From Candidatus Peribacteria bacterium (GTDB taxonomy: Bacteria > Patescibacteriota > Gracilibacteria > Peribacterales > Peribacteraceae), in the NCBI GenBank assembly GCA_016866875.1, contig VGKY01000010.1, positions 1-32,902 of the forward strand: DNA of 32,902 nt, written 5' to 3'. The number at the start of each line of letters is the position of its first letter. Positions within the stretch are counted from its first letter, which is position 1. A model generated the notes under the pieces. The model made no database searches. It saw only the letters and a program-made list of their open reading frames with translations, and was not told where the DNA came from. The position numbers were made by a program, and so were the translations under genes. This document shows positions 1 through 6,892 of the stretch, one piece after another.

Positions 1-8
1 GCTTTTGG

Positions 9-36
9 TTGATTTCCCCTTTGCCTCACTTACACT
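9..36 (+). promoter_or_regulatory. Putative promoter of tRNA-Gln
   Basis: A -35-like TTGATT at 9-14 and a -10-like TACACT at 31-36 are separated by 16 nt. The mature tRNA 5' end follows 16 nt after the -10 box, which fits a short tRNA leader. This rests on motif reading only. Confidence 0.45.
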
Positions 37-52
37 GGTTCAGCCATCTCGT

Positions 53-127
53 TGGGGAGTCGCCAAGTGGTAAGGCAACCGCCTCTGGAGCGGTCATACG
101 GGGGTTCGAATCCCTCCTCCCCAGCCA
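53..127 (+). tRNA. tRNA-Gln (anticodon CTG)
   Basis: A full cloverleaf can be drawn. Acceptor TGGGGAG at 53-59 pairs with CTCCCCA at 117-123. The anticodon stem ACCGC/GCGGT encloses the 7-nt loop CTCTGGA, giving anticodon CTG, which reads CAG (Gln). The T loop is TTCGAAT. The discriminator is G124 and the CCA end (125-127) is encoded in the DNA. A UGGGGAG acceptor with G discriminator is usual for bacterial tRNA-Gln. Confidence 0.95.
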
Positions 128-211
128 ATAGCTGCACGCGACCGTGCTGGCTTCAGGACACAGTAATTGTTGAAGTCCAGAGTTTGTAATTCATACGCTA
201 AGATAGTGTTC

Positions 212-1198
212 ATGTTTGCTCCAAAACTCAAAAAAGGCGATGGCGTTCGGATTATTGCGCCTGCAAGAAGTCTCATGCTGCCCTGGATGAGTAATGAATT
301 GAAAGAAACTGCTCAAAAGCGATTGGAGAGTTTGGGACTTAGAGTCAGTTTTGGGAAATATGTAAATGAGCGAGATGAATTTGACTCCACAACAATCGAA
401 CATCGCATTGAGGATTTACACGACGCATTTGCCGATGACTCTATTCAAATTATTCTGACGGTTATTGGCGGATTCAATAGCAATCAGTTACTGCGATACA
501 TTGATTACGATTTAGTTCGAAACAACCCTAAAATTCTCTGCGGTTATTCGGATATTACAGCTTTGGCAACAGCCTTTTATTCAAAGACAGACGTAGTGAC
601 ATACTCTGGACCGCACTTCTTTAATTTTGGACAGAAACAAAACTTCGAGTATACGATGAATCATTTTAAAAAATGTTTTTTCGAGGAGGATCCAATCATT
701 CTTCATCCTTCTGAGAAGTATGTGGATGATTTATGGGCCACGAAGCAGGATGATGTGCAAATGCTTCCTAATAACGGTTGGCATATATTGCAGGAAGGAA
801 ATGCAAAAGGTGTCATTATCGGAGGTAATTTAGGGACATTCCATCTTTTACATGGCACGGAATATATGCCGAATCCATCAGAAGATGTGATTTTGTTTAT
901 CGAGGATGATAGGGACGATCACCCTGCGGCTTTTGATAGAAATTTGCAGTCTTTATTACATCAAGATTTTGCAAAGCGCATTAGAGGTGTAGCTATTGGT
1001 CGTAGTGAAATAAAAAGCGGAATCTCTCTTGAGCTGCTTAGCAAAATTATTGCCAGTAAGCTGGAACTTCAAAATATACCAGTAGTGGCAGGCTTGGATT
1101 TTGGACACACTACTCCCATGTTTACATTTCCAATTGGAGGAAGAGCCGCAATGTCCGTCTCCGCGCAGGAGGCATCCATTGTTATTGATCAGCACTGA
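212..1198 (+). CDS. LD-carboxypeptidase / MccF-like peptidase (family S66)
   Basis: Predicted S66 serine peptidase of 328 aa. Family members either trim tetrapeptides of recycled murein (LdcA) or cleave amide bonds of toxic peptide-nucleotides (MccF, microcin C self-immunity). The nucleophile motif GYSDITAL places Ser113. Glu231 (FIEDD) and His299 (FGHTTPM) fit the other triad positions, and GGNLGTFHLLHGTEYMP is a typical core strand. The length is nearer to MccF (about 340 aa) than to LdcA (about 305 aa), so peptide-antibiotic detoxification is possible but unproven. I start at ATG 212 because the family begins close to MFAPKLKKGDGVRIIAPA; an upstream in-frame start at 167 would add 15 unrelated residues. 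There is no Shine-Dalgarno. A TAAGAT box at 199-204 lies 7 nt before the ATG, suggesting a leaderless transcript. It is convergent with the next gene. Confidence 0.88.
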   Translation: MFAPKLKKGDGVRIIAPARSLMLPWMSNELKETAQKRLESLGLRVSFGKYVNERDEFDSTTIEHRIEDLHDAFADDSIQIILTVIGGFNSNQLLRYIDYDLVRNNPKILCGYSDITALATAFYSKTDVVTYSGPHFFNFGQKQNFEYTMNHFKKCFFEEDPIILHPSEKYVDDLWATKQDDVQMLPNNGWHILQEGNAKGVIIGGNLGTFHLLHGTEYMPNPSEDVILFIEDDRDDHPAAFDRNLQSLLHQDFAKRIRGVAIGRSEIKSGISLELLSKIIASKLELQNIPVVAGLDFGHTTPMFTFPIGGRAAMSVSAQEASIVIDQH

Positions 1199-1205
1199 CT
1201 CTAGA

Positions 1206-1427
1206 TCAATCTAGCAATTCCTCCATTATTTTAAAAGAATATGTCTGGGCAAATTTCATTAATGCTTCACGCGTGAAGCCTATGATATTGCCTGCATCGT
1301 CCTTCTGTGCCTCTAGTCCTTGAGACTCCACCCAATTAGGAATGAGCGCCACAGGCGACTGGAGAAACTTAGCGGCATCCTCCTCGGTGTAAAGCCTATG
1401 ATGATCGGACTGTGATTCAACTGACAT
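1206..1427 (-). CDS. Small protein with possible excisionase/MerR-type HTH fold
   Basis: Hypothetical protein of 73 aa. Residues about 12-60 (YTEEDAAKFLQ, then PNWVESQGL, then GFTREALMKFAQ) follow the pattern of the HTH_17/excisionase winged-helix domain: helix-turn-helix, a basic strand, then a helix. Basic residues are few, so DNA binding is not secure. It is the last gene of the minus-strand cluster, 18 nt after the cupin gene. The region upstream of its ATG is pyrimidine-rich and has no Shine-Dalgarno. No function is assigned. Confidence 0.6.
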   Translation of the reverse strand: MSVESQSDHHRLYTEEDAAKFLQSPVALIPNWVESQGLEAQKDDAGNIIGFTREALMKFAQTYSFKIMEELLD

Positions 1428-1445
1428 AATGTATGGGTGAAAAAA

Positions 1446-2210
1446 TTATTTTCCCGCTTGCCGCACGCGCAATGCGGATTTTAATTTATGCAAGAAAGCA
1501 AAGTGAGTTCTATTGAGCATGGGATGATCTTCATGAGTGGGGCCAAAATCACTATCAGGATGGAATGCCACCACTCCCAAGGTCTTACCTTTTACCGTAT
1601 GGAATGAATGCCATGTTTCAGGGGGCAAGAAGAAAGAATTGCCTTCTTGCAGTGGAATATCTCCTACAGGTGTTTTGCAGATGCCCTCACCGCTGGAAAC
1701 AATACCAGCTCTAATACTGGGGTGAGTATGCTGCGTTTGTTCTACAGCTTCAGGAAAGTAGAGTGAATTCATGCATGCGTCACCTTTCATAACGGGAGAA
1801 ATATGCAGAGTTGATGTGCATCCATCTATATAATTTTGCCTACCCCAATCGCCAATGTCTCCGGTGATATTCATCAATCCCTTTTGGCCCAGTGCTGTGA
1901 AAATTCTCATCCTGGCTTTTCCGGCAATTTTTATTGCATCTGGGAAAGAAAACATTGTATTTGGATATAGAGGATATTCCCTCCCATTGGGAGCTTTTGC
2001 CACATTCGTCGATCCATCTTTTAGAACATATCCAAAGTGAGTGCCAACATCACCCAATTCCGTTGTCTCTCCAGGAATATGCGAATATACCTGCGCAGGG
2101 AAATGGGGTGGCTTTGCCAATATATGAGTTGCATCCAGTAATTTTAAAAGCTTTTCTCGAACGCTAACCTCATTGCTAGAAAATAATTTTTCATATGCAT
2201 CTTTTATCAT
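1446..2210 (-). CDS. Cupin-domain protein
   Basis: Protein of 254 aa with a C-terminal cupin domain at about residues 150-225. Cupin motif 1 is visible as TQHTHPSIRAGIVSSGEG, with the paired His residues that bind metal. Motif 2 is LQEGNSFFLPPETWHSFHT, with its terminal His. The N-terminal 140 residues contain a second beta-rich stretch (GDVGTHFGYVLKDGSTN, PLYPNTMFSFPDA) that may be a degenerate cupin, which would make a bicupin. Substrate unknown; members include dioxygenases, isomerases and sugar-binding regulators. Its start overlaps the stop of the upstream 91-aa gene by 4 nt (ATGA), so the two are translationally coupled. Confidence 0.75.
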   Translation of the reverse strand: MIKDAYEKLFSSNEVSVREKLLKLLDATHILAKPPHFPAQVYSHIPGETTELGDVGTHFGYVLKDGSTNVAKAPNGREYPLYPNTMFSFPDAIKIAGKARMRIFTALGQKGLMNITGDIGDWGRQNYIDGCTSTLHISPVMKGDACMNSLYFPEAVEQTQHTHPSIRAGIVSSGEGICKTPVGDIPLQEGNSFFLPPETWHSFHTVKGKTLGVVAFHPDSDFGPTHEDHPMLNRTHFAFLHKLKSALRVRQAGK

Positions 2211-2482
2211 TTCTTCAATTGATGATTTTTCTGTGTAAATTCATGGAGACTCTGTTGTAGGTCTTCCTCTCGCTGTGTAATACCAACCGTCATTAAATAC
2301 GAATTTACTTCTTGCACAATGATTCCGAGATCCTGATCCTTTGTAAGAGCTGCGTGTAATATGTTTCTGGATTTATCGAGATCCGTTTCTGCTGGAGGAT
2401 CGGTAAAATCAATCATCTGTCCAGGCTCATAAGGAGCAGACATGAAGTAGTTTGGAGATTTGATCTCGGAAGTGATACGCAT
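2207..2482 (-). CDS. Hypothetical protein, 91 aa
   Basis: No family recognised. The protein is acidic in its first half (PGQMIDFTDPPAETDLDKSR) and then helical (ILHAALTKDQDLGIIVQEVNSYL), ending in a charged, Gln-rich helix. It has no signal peptide or membrane segment. It starts 15 nt after the HisRS-like gene and ends in an ATGA overlap with the cupin gene, so it is cotranscribed with both. The region upstream of its ATG is CCCCCTACTTTCT, with no Shine-Dalgarno. Confidence 0.6.
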   Translation of the reverse strand: MRITSEIKSPNYFMSAPYEPGQMIDFTDPPAETDLDKSRNILHAALTKDQDLGIIVQEVNSYLMTVGITQREEDLQQSLHEFTQKNHQLKK

Positions 2483-2497
2483 AGAAAGTAGGGGGAA

Positions 2498-3769
2498 TTA
2501 TGAAGAAGGAAAGAGAGAAGAAAGTGAATCAATTGTAATCTGTGCATCTTGATTCGTTTCCATGTTCGTTATCTTAAGAAGACCGGAATCCAGCTCGTTA
2601 TCTCCGATCACAACAAAATGGGAAAATCCCTCATCTTTAAAATAGGAAGCTGCCTTACGGATTCCTTTTGAGCTGGTATCTTCTAAGACAGGAATTCCTT
2701 TTCCACGCAGTTCAGCAATCATTTTCTCGGCTTCGCCTTGGCGTTTCGTCATAACGTAAACGCCCACAGAAGTCTTTGGCTGCCTCAGCTTATCGTCGTG
2801 CTCGAGCAGATCATCATGCCGGATGATTCCACTATAGACACTACGGATGCGTGGACTGAACTTGCTGCCATACTCGTGATAACTCCCGCCGTCTGCGGTG
2901 CGCTTGTCCTCCCCTTCGAGATACAACTGATATCCAAGAGCGCTGAAAAATTCTGAAGAATGAAAATCATTGAGATCAAATGTACACGACTCAACGCCGG
3001 GCAATTCTGCCAGCTTCGCGATTCTGTCGTAGTACGTTTCCAAATTCGCAGCTATAGCAGGTAAATGAGTTCGAATTTGGGTAAACTGATCGTTAAACTC
3101 TTTGGGACCTTCATCATGCAAAGACGAAAGAGAGTCAAAAAGCTCCGGTTTTTGACGAATACGATCCAGTACGGAAGCCAGTTTCTCATCAGTTGGTTTT
3201 TCTTTTCCATGGTGGAAGCGCCGATAGAAAAAATAATTTCGCGCATCTTCCTGCGAAAAACCGTGTTGTTCAAAAAGGGAAATCCAAAGACGGAATTCGT
3301 TCAGGACAATTTGAACTTTTTTCGATGTGACCTGCCTCAAAGTTTCAATCAGAATACTAGGTATAACCGTCTCATTCTTTTCTGAGATTGAATCATTAAC
3401 AAAACTCACTCCAAGATGATGATAGTGCCTTAACTTCACATTTCTGTAGCGAAAAACCGGTATAGAAAACATAAAACGAGCGAGCTTCTCTCTGTTGCTC
3501 GCGACGTATGATCTCATCACAACTGGTAGGCTGTCGCAGTTCAAAACGAGAGTACGATCCGATTTGTCTTTAAGTTGGTATGTTTTTTCCGGATCTAAAT
3601 TCGTATCGGCAAAATATGTCTCTTCAAATCCCGCAGGAGCAACTCGTAGTTCCTTGGCCCCGTATAACCTTGCCTGATCATACAAAATTCTCTGGGCATC
3701 CGACAGACGCTCGGCTTCGCTGCCTACGCGGTCGACGAATCCCTTTGGTGTATCGAACTTGCGGTCCAT
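2498..3769 (-). CDS. Histidyl-tRNA synthetase-like protein with degenerate catalytic motifs
   Basis: Class II aminoacyl-tRNA synthetase fold, 423 aa, about the HisRS length. Domains: catalytic-type core at about 1-325 (opening FDTPKGFVDRVGSEAERL) and a C-terminal HGTP anticodon-binding domain at about 330-420 (SVGVYVMTKRQGEAEKMIAEL). Motif 2 is recognisable (PVFRYRNVKLRHYHHLGVSF), but the usual FRxE Glu is replaced by Arg. The histidine signature LVRGLDYY is replaced by CTFDLNDFHSSEFF. The usual motif 3 (GVGxSIGxxRL) is replaced by SVYSGIIRHDDLL. It may be a divergent HisRS, a HisRS paralogue with another job, or HisZ-like, though HisZ lacks the C-terminal domain. Its ATG overlaps the stop of the upstream HisRS fragment by 1 nt (TAATG), indicating one operon. 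Confidence 0.7.
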   Translation of the reverse strand: MDRKFDTPKGFVDRVGSEAERLSDAQRILYDQARLYGAKELRVAPAGFEETYFADTNLDPEKTYQLKDKSDRTLVLNCDSLPVVMRSYVASNREKLARFMFSIPVFRYRNVKLRHYHHLGVSFVNDSISEKNETVIPSILIETLRQVTSKKVQIVLNEFRLWISLFEQHGFSQEDARNYFFYRRFHHGKEKPTDEKLASVLDRIRQKPELFDSLSSLHDEGPKEFNDQFTQIRTHLPAIAANLETYYDRIAKLAELPGVESCTFDLNDFHSSEFFSALGYQLYLEGEDKRTADGGSYHEYGSKFSPRIRSVYSGIIRHDDLLEHDDKLRQPKTSVGVYVMTKRQGEAEKMIAELRGKGIPVLEDTSSKGIRKAASYFKDEGFSHFVVIGDNELDSGLLKITNMETNQDAQITIDSLSSLFPSS

Positions 3770-4113
3770 TATGAAATAGCGGAATGAAGATCGTCCAACG
3801 AGACTTGCTTTTGATCGCGTGTTTCAAGATTTTTTAATTCAAGATTGCCGTCTTCGCCTAGAAAAAGGACGTAACGAATACCTTTGCGTGTCGCGTATTG
3901 GATCTGCTTTCCGATCTTGCTGTCAAAATTAAAATACTCTTCACATGGTACAGCTTTTTCTCGTAACGAGTTTGCGATTTCATGGCAACGGTGGCGCTGC
4001 ATCTCCGAAAAAGCGGAGATCAAAACTTTTGATGTTGTCGCGGGTCCGGTTTTAATTGCATCCGCCTGTTTCAAAAGTGCATAGAGTCTTGATATGCCGA
4101 TGGACATACCCAC
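3769..4113 (-). CDS. HisRS C-terminal fragment: motif 3 plus anticodon-binding domain
   Basis: 114 aa that match only the end of histidyl-tRNA synthetase. It opens with class II motif 3 (GVGMSIGISRLY, canonical form) and continues through a normal HGTP anticodon-binding domain (KVLISAFSEMQRHR, then SKIGKQIQYATRKGIRYVLFLGEDG, given here as two blocks of a longer motif). The similarity reaches two codons upstream of the GTG start (PGVG). A TAG at 4165-4167 then closes the frame, and I see no catalytic core further up. The simplest reading is a hisS that lost its 5' two thirds by deletion. The reading frame and tight TAATG coupling to the next gene are intact, so a free-standing motif-3/anticodon-binding subunit working with the neighbour is possible. 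Confidence 0.6.
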   Translation of the reverse strand: MGMSIGISRLYALLKQADAIKTGPATTSKVLISAFSEMQRHRCHEIANSLREKAVPCEEYFNFDSKIGKQIQYATRKGIRYVLFLGEDGNLELKNLETRDQKQVSLDDLHSAIS

Positions 4114-4217
4114 ACCCGGTCTGAATAGAAGTGCGCGCTTTTGCTTGCTACACAGCAGAGCGGTCTATGGAATCCCTTCTTCCGCAGGCCACCGTGTTGA
4201 TGGGATGATGTGAATAA

Positions 4218-4251
4218 ACAAAAACACTCTCCTGTTATTGCAGGAGAGTGT
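4218..4251 (-). terminator. Intrinsic terminator of the attenuator leader
   Basis: On the minus strand an 11-bp perfect stem (ACACTCTCCTG / CAGGAGAGTGT, plus-strand 4224-4234 and 4241-4251) with a 6-nt loop is followed by TTTTGTTTATT. It sits about 100 nt upstream of the HisRS fragment and downstream of a promoter and short ORF. It can also end transcription of the GNAT gene. Confidence 0.8.
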
Positions 4252-4316
4252 CGGATTTCTTCGTAATCTATTTACCGGACACGACGCTCCTGCGGGGCAA
4301 GAAGCCCGCGAAGGAG
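4240..4316 (-). promoter_or_regulatory. Putative transcription attenuator (three competing hairpins)
   Basis: Read on the minus strand. Hairpin 1 pairs CTCCT-GCGGG-type arms: plus-strand 4287-4296 with 4305-4316, the latter carrying a 2-nt bulge. The 3' arm of hairpin 1, GCAGGAG followed by CGTC and GTGTC (plus-strand 4278-4293), is complementary to GACACTCTCCTGC (plus-strand 4240-4252), which includes the 5' arm of the terminator. It gives 7 + 5 bp around a small internal loop. The layout is therefore anti-antiterminator, antiterminator, terminator, as in amino-acid operon attenuators. The pairings are read directly; function is inferred. Confidence 0.55.
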
Positions 4317-4346
4317 GAGGCCAGAGGGAAACAGACAGTTGGTCAT
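4272..4346 (-). CDS. Putative 24-aa Leu-rich attenuator leader peptide
   Basis: ATG at 4346, TAA at 4274-4272, 24 codons. Six residues are Leu; codons 10-12 are CTC CTC CTT and codons 15-16 are CTT CTT, inside the peptide segment SGLLLRGLLAPQERR. Codons 10-12 lie on the 5' arm of hairpin 1, so a ribosome stalled there would free the antiterminator. A ribosome reaching the stop would cover the antiterminator and permit termination. The arrangement recalls E. coli LeuL, whose leader also carries a run of Leu codons. The ATG is about 6 nt after the predicted transcription start. Confidence 0.45.
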   Translation of the reverse strand: MTNCLFPSGLLLRGLLAPQERRVR

Positions 4347-4358
4347 TACTTTATGAGT

Positions 4359-4386
4359 ATTCTAGATTGTCAGATTTTCTTGTCAA
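4359..4386 (-). promoter_or_regulatory. Sigma70-type promoter of the attenuator leader / HisRS operon
   Basis: A consensus -35 TTGACA (plus-strand 4381-4386) is followed by a 16-nt spacer and -10 TAGAAT (4359-4364) on the minus strand. The predicted start is near 4352. It is the strongest-looking promoter in the window and lies in the 40-nt gap after the GNAT gene. Confidence 0.65.
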
Positions 4387-4425
4387 TACAGCTGCCAACA
4401 TAGCAAATAGTGCAAAATCACCAAT

Positions 4426-4914
4426 TCAAAGCTTCTTCAGCATTTCAGTATAACGATCTGTGTAGCTGCACTTCTCGTAGAACACATGCGTCCCGGTATT
4501 GGGAGCGAAGCATCCAACACGGATGTATTCGCAATTCTTCTCACGGAAATACGTCTCCATCTTCTCCATAAGCGCACGTCCGGCACCTTGCCCTCGATGC
4601 TTCTGAGAAACGACTAGTTCAATGATGTTTCCTTCCTTGGCAGGATAGTGATCGAGCGCGTCATCGGGATCTTCATTCGGAATGGTTCCTGCAATGAAGC
4701 CCAAAAGTTTGTCCTGTTCTTCGGCTACAAATATTTCCCCCTTGTCATGCCTGACTTTCTCAAGAAGATGATCGATGTACTTCGCGCCATCGAAATCTTC
4801 GATGTTCCGGATTCTCTTCAATGGATCCATGGCAGAGAGATGTTCCTGCAATTCCGCCATCAGTTGCAAGAGTGCCGATTGATCAGTGGAATGGTGGGGG
4901 CGAATGTCGATCAT
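4426..4914 (-). CDS. GNAT-family N-acetyltransferase
   Basis: Protein of 162 aa from ATG 4914, with a single GNAT acetyl-CoA-dependent acyltransferase domain. The acetyl-CoA-binding motif A is clear: ELVVSQKHRGQGAGRALMEK (R/QxxGxG/A). It is followed by motif B around FYEKCSYTDRYTEML. The acceptor substrate cannot be predicted. ATG 4914 is preferred because GNAT proteins usually begin M-x-IRP. An in-frame ATG at 4947 has a GGGAG three nt before it but would overlap the HAD gene by 29 nt. It lies 4 nt after the HAD stop, so the two probably share an operon. Confidence 0.85.
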   Translation of the reverse strand: MIDIRPHHSTDQSALLQLMAELQEHLSAMDPLKRIRNIEDFDGAKYIDHLLEKVRHDKGEIFVAEEQDKLLGFIAGTIPNEDPDDALDHYPAKEGNIIELVVSQKHRGQGAGRALMEKMETYFREKNCEYIRVGCFAPNTGTHVFYEKCSYTDRYTEMLKKL

Positions 4915-4918
4915 AGAT

Positions 4919-5560
4919 TCAATGTTCCAAGGATACACCTGCGACATCTACTCCCATATGCCGGAGCGCCACACTTAGTGCAGCAACATCGTTCTTTTGA
5001 TCATCATGCCAATACGTCTTCATCCCCATCTGTGCAGGTACTTCCAGATTCTTCTCTTGATTGTCGATGAAGATCGCCTCCTCCGCTTTGTATCCAGCTC
5101 TGCTGAGAGCCGCATCGAAAATTGTTGTCGTTCCATCGCGCTTCGATGCATGCTCTGTCGCGGAAATGACAATGGGATCAAATAGCTTTTCGAGTTGCAT
5201 ATCGGCGGTCAGAAGATCCATCCGTTCGCGATTGTTATCGGTGATAATGCCGAGGCGATAGCGAGAGAAGAGGGATCGCGCTAGATCGAACATGGCATTA
5301 TTCTTGGGTACCTTGCTCATCATCTTCCTGAGAAGATCGTCGTTTGCGGGAATCTTGAAAGCAGCGCACATTCTCTTCCATACGTCGCTCATGGAAATCT
5401 GCCCCATGTTGAGTGCTTCAATATCTTCCCGGTAACTATCGAGGACTTCTTGAACGGATAACCCAGGCACCAACTCGCAAAGATTTTTACTCATGGTGAG
5501 GGAGCCTTTCGCGTCGGTTGTCAGAACGCCATCGAGGTCGAAGAAAATTGCTTTGATCAT
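4919..5560 (-). CDS. HAD-superfamily hydrolase
   Basis: 213 aa. HAD motif I is FFDLDGVLT at residues 6-14 (nucleophile Asp8, acid Asp10). Motif II is the Thr in LGIITDNNRE at about residue 106. Motif III is a Lys near ASKRDG, and motif IV is AIFIDNQEKNL. A helical cap lies between motifs I and II (subfamily I type). Likely a cytosolic phosphatase of the phosphoglycolate-phosphatase/YihX type; substrate unknown. First gene of a pair with the GNAT gene. A TACAAT -10 box lies 9 nt upstream of the ATG, so the mRNA may be leaderless or nearly so. Confidence 0.85.
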   Translation of the reverse strand: MIKAIFFDLDGVLTTDAKGSLTMSKNLCELVPGLSVQEVLDSYREDIEALNMGQISMSDVWKRMCAAFKIPANDDLLRKMMSKVPKNNAMFDLARSLFSRYRLGIITDNNRERMDLLTADMQLEKLFDPIVISATEHASKRDGTTTIFDAALSRAGYKAEEAIFIDNQEKNLEVPAQMGMKTYWHDDQKNDVAALSVALRHMGVDVAGVSLEH

Positions 5561-5569
5561 GCATTTGAA

Positions 5570-5578
5570 ATTGTATCA
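5570..5578 (-). promoter_or_regulatory. Extended -10 promoter of the HAD gene
   Basis: Minus-strand TGATACAAT (TG-n-TACAAT) ends 9 nt before the HAD start codon. The predicted start of transcription is 2-3 nt before the ATG. No convincing -35 is seen, which is usual for extended -10 promoters. Confidence 0.45.
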
Positions 5579-5787
5579 GAAAATCTCTCATTGCCATACT
5601 TCCATTATTCGTCAATTTCCGCTTCAGGAAGCCCCGTTCTACTGTCACATTTGTAACATTCAGCCCCGACCGTCTTGCCCTCCATTCCCTGAAACCCTAC
5701 CCTCAATAACGTTGTCAGGGATTCAAAGTTAAAGTTCTAGACCGAGCTGCTCAGCCAAAAGAAATCGTGTTTATAGACCCGGTTGCC

Positions 5788-6324
5788 TCACGGGATGAAC
5801 TGCTCTCTTATTTCCAAGACCGTCCCATTCGAGATTGTTACCCAGAAGGGAATATTTTTAAAATTGCGTTGCGAATTATCAAGCAGCTTACCAAAGTCCT
5901 CAAAAGATATTTTTGTGCCAGGTTGTTGTTTATATGGATCGAGCGTTTCCATAAGGATCTGCGCTTGATCTGATACGGGCAAAGTGCTGGCAGCCGTATC
6001 TTTATTGCGCAGGTACCAGCCTTGCGGTGGCTGGCATGTTGCATCCAAGGAATCCTTGGCACAGTCCGGATTGTCCTCGCGAATCGCATTGCCAGCGTCC
6101 TGATCGGTAAAAAATCCTTCCGTAAGATCGATATCGACCATATGTTTGCCATTTTGGTCGTATGCCCGATGGATGTAGCCGATCTTCTGATTCTGACTTC
6201 GACTAGAAGTCGAAGAAGAGTTAATGCCTTGAGTAGCAGTGCCACCATTGCTCGGAATATTTACACAAGCTGATAAGCTCAGCATTAGACCTATCAGTGT
6301 TGGAAAAATTAGCGTCTTCTTCAT
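5788..6324 (-). CDS. Putative lipoprotein
   Basis: Protein of 178 aa. The N-terminus MKKTLIFPTLIGLMLSLSAC is a typical type II signal peptide: basic n-region, hydrophobic core and lipobox LSAC with Cys20. The mature part begins with a Ser/Asn/Gln-rich linker (about 21-50). It continues into an unrecognised globular domain with Cys residues in the segment DCAKDSLDATCQPP that could form a disulfide outside the cell. The start at 6324 is set by the signal peptide; an in-frame start at 6351 would add nine residues. A TTGATA/TACCAT promoter puts the transcript start near the ATG. Function unknown. Confidence 0.75.
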   Translation of the reverse strand: MKKTLIFPTLIGLMLSLSACVNIPSNGGTATQGINSSSTSSRSQNQKIGYIHRAYDQNGKHMVDIDLTEGFFTDQDAGNAIREDNPDCAKDSLDATCQPPQGWYLRNKDTAASTLPVSDQAQILMETLDPYKQQPGTKISFEDFGKLLDNSQRNFKNIPFWVTISNGTVLEIREQFIP

Positions 6325-6331
6325 GAAACTA

Positions 6332-6359
6332 ATGGTACATCCAATACACAAGGTATCAA
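6332..6359 (-). promoter_or_regulatory. Putative promoter of the lipoprotein gene
   Basis: Minus-strand -35 TTGATA (6354-6359), 16-nt spacer, -10 TACCAT (6332-6337), then 7 nt to the start codon at 6324. This again implies a leaderless or very short-leader transcript. Confidence 0.4.
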
Positions 6360-6365
6360 CCGAAC

Positions 6366-6420
6366 CGCTTGCCCTACCATCCTCAAATCAAGCCCTCCCA
6401 CAACCTCGAAACACCCCCTT
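6366..6420. repeat. Intergenic repeat, copy A
   Basis: The 50 nt at 6371-6420 align without gaps to 6843-6892 with 40 matches. The conserved blocks are GCCCTACC at the left end and CACAACCTC-n-AAACACCCCCT at the right end, 28 nt apart in both copies. The plus strand is C-rich. Confidence 0.65.
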
Positions 6421-6516
6421 AAAAGTGAGTGCCTGACCCGTCCGTCCAGCCATCACGTGCATGCGTCAATAGACCCGCATGCCCCTTTTTCTGCGCTCTG
6501 CCACACTTATGACACT

Positions 6517-6825
6517 ATGCAATTTCGTATTCCGCAAATACTCGTCGGCATCTGCCAAACCGCAGGAATGGCAGCGTATTTTTTTCTGCTCACCATTCTG
6601 CTCGATACTTGGATTGATGATTGGATGCTGATGGGAAATTGGATACTGCTTCTTACGGTCTTCTCAGTCTTGTTTTGCGCTACTCTTGCGATTGCATATC
6701 CTCTGTATTTGTTTATAAAAAAACGAACAGGAGACGCCATTGCTGTCTTTGTATCGATGATGATTAGCATGGCTGTACTGATAGTGATCGGACTCGCATT
6801 TGCTCCACCCACGACTGTTTCCTGA
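6517..6825 (+). CDS. Small integral membrane protein
   Basis: Protein of 102 aa with three predicted membrane helices: about residues 6-30 (QILVGICQTAGMAAYFFLLT), 38-65 (MGNWILLLTVFSVLFCATLA) and 78-97 (AVFVSMMISMAVLIVIGLAF). A basic KKRTG turn follows helix 2. The start at 6517 is chosen because the upstream in-frame extension (from 6457) is hydrophilic and looks non-coding. It is flanked on both sides by the 6.4/6.8-kb repeat copies. Family not recognised. Confidence 0.6.
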   Translation: MQFRIPQILVGICQTAGMAAYFFLLTILLDTWIDDWMLMGNWILLLTVFSVLFCATLAIAYPLYLFIKKRTGDAIAVFVSMMISMAVLIVIGLAFAPPTTVS

Positions 6826-6837
6826 ATCATCGCTGAC

Positions 6838-6892
6838 CCGCTGCCCTACCCCCATCAAAACAAGCTCATTCACAACCTCCAAACACCCCCTC
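6838..6892. repeat. Intergenic repeat, copy B
   Basis: Second copy of the repeat at 6366-6420, lying directly after the small membrane protein gene. Weaker look-alikes occur around 5683-5715 (TTGCCCTCCAT) and 7047-7068 (CACCCTCCTACAACCCCTGA). The remainder of the 6893-7103 gap holds no ORF I would support. Confidence 0.65.

Noticed and set aside
4114-4386. T-box riboswitch upstream of the HisRS fragment
   Set aside because: GGTGGCCTGCGG near 4190 is reminiscent of the T-box sequence but lacks TGGNACCGCG, and it lies downstream of the terminator rather than in an antiterminator. Leader-peptide attenuation fits better.
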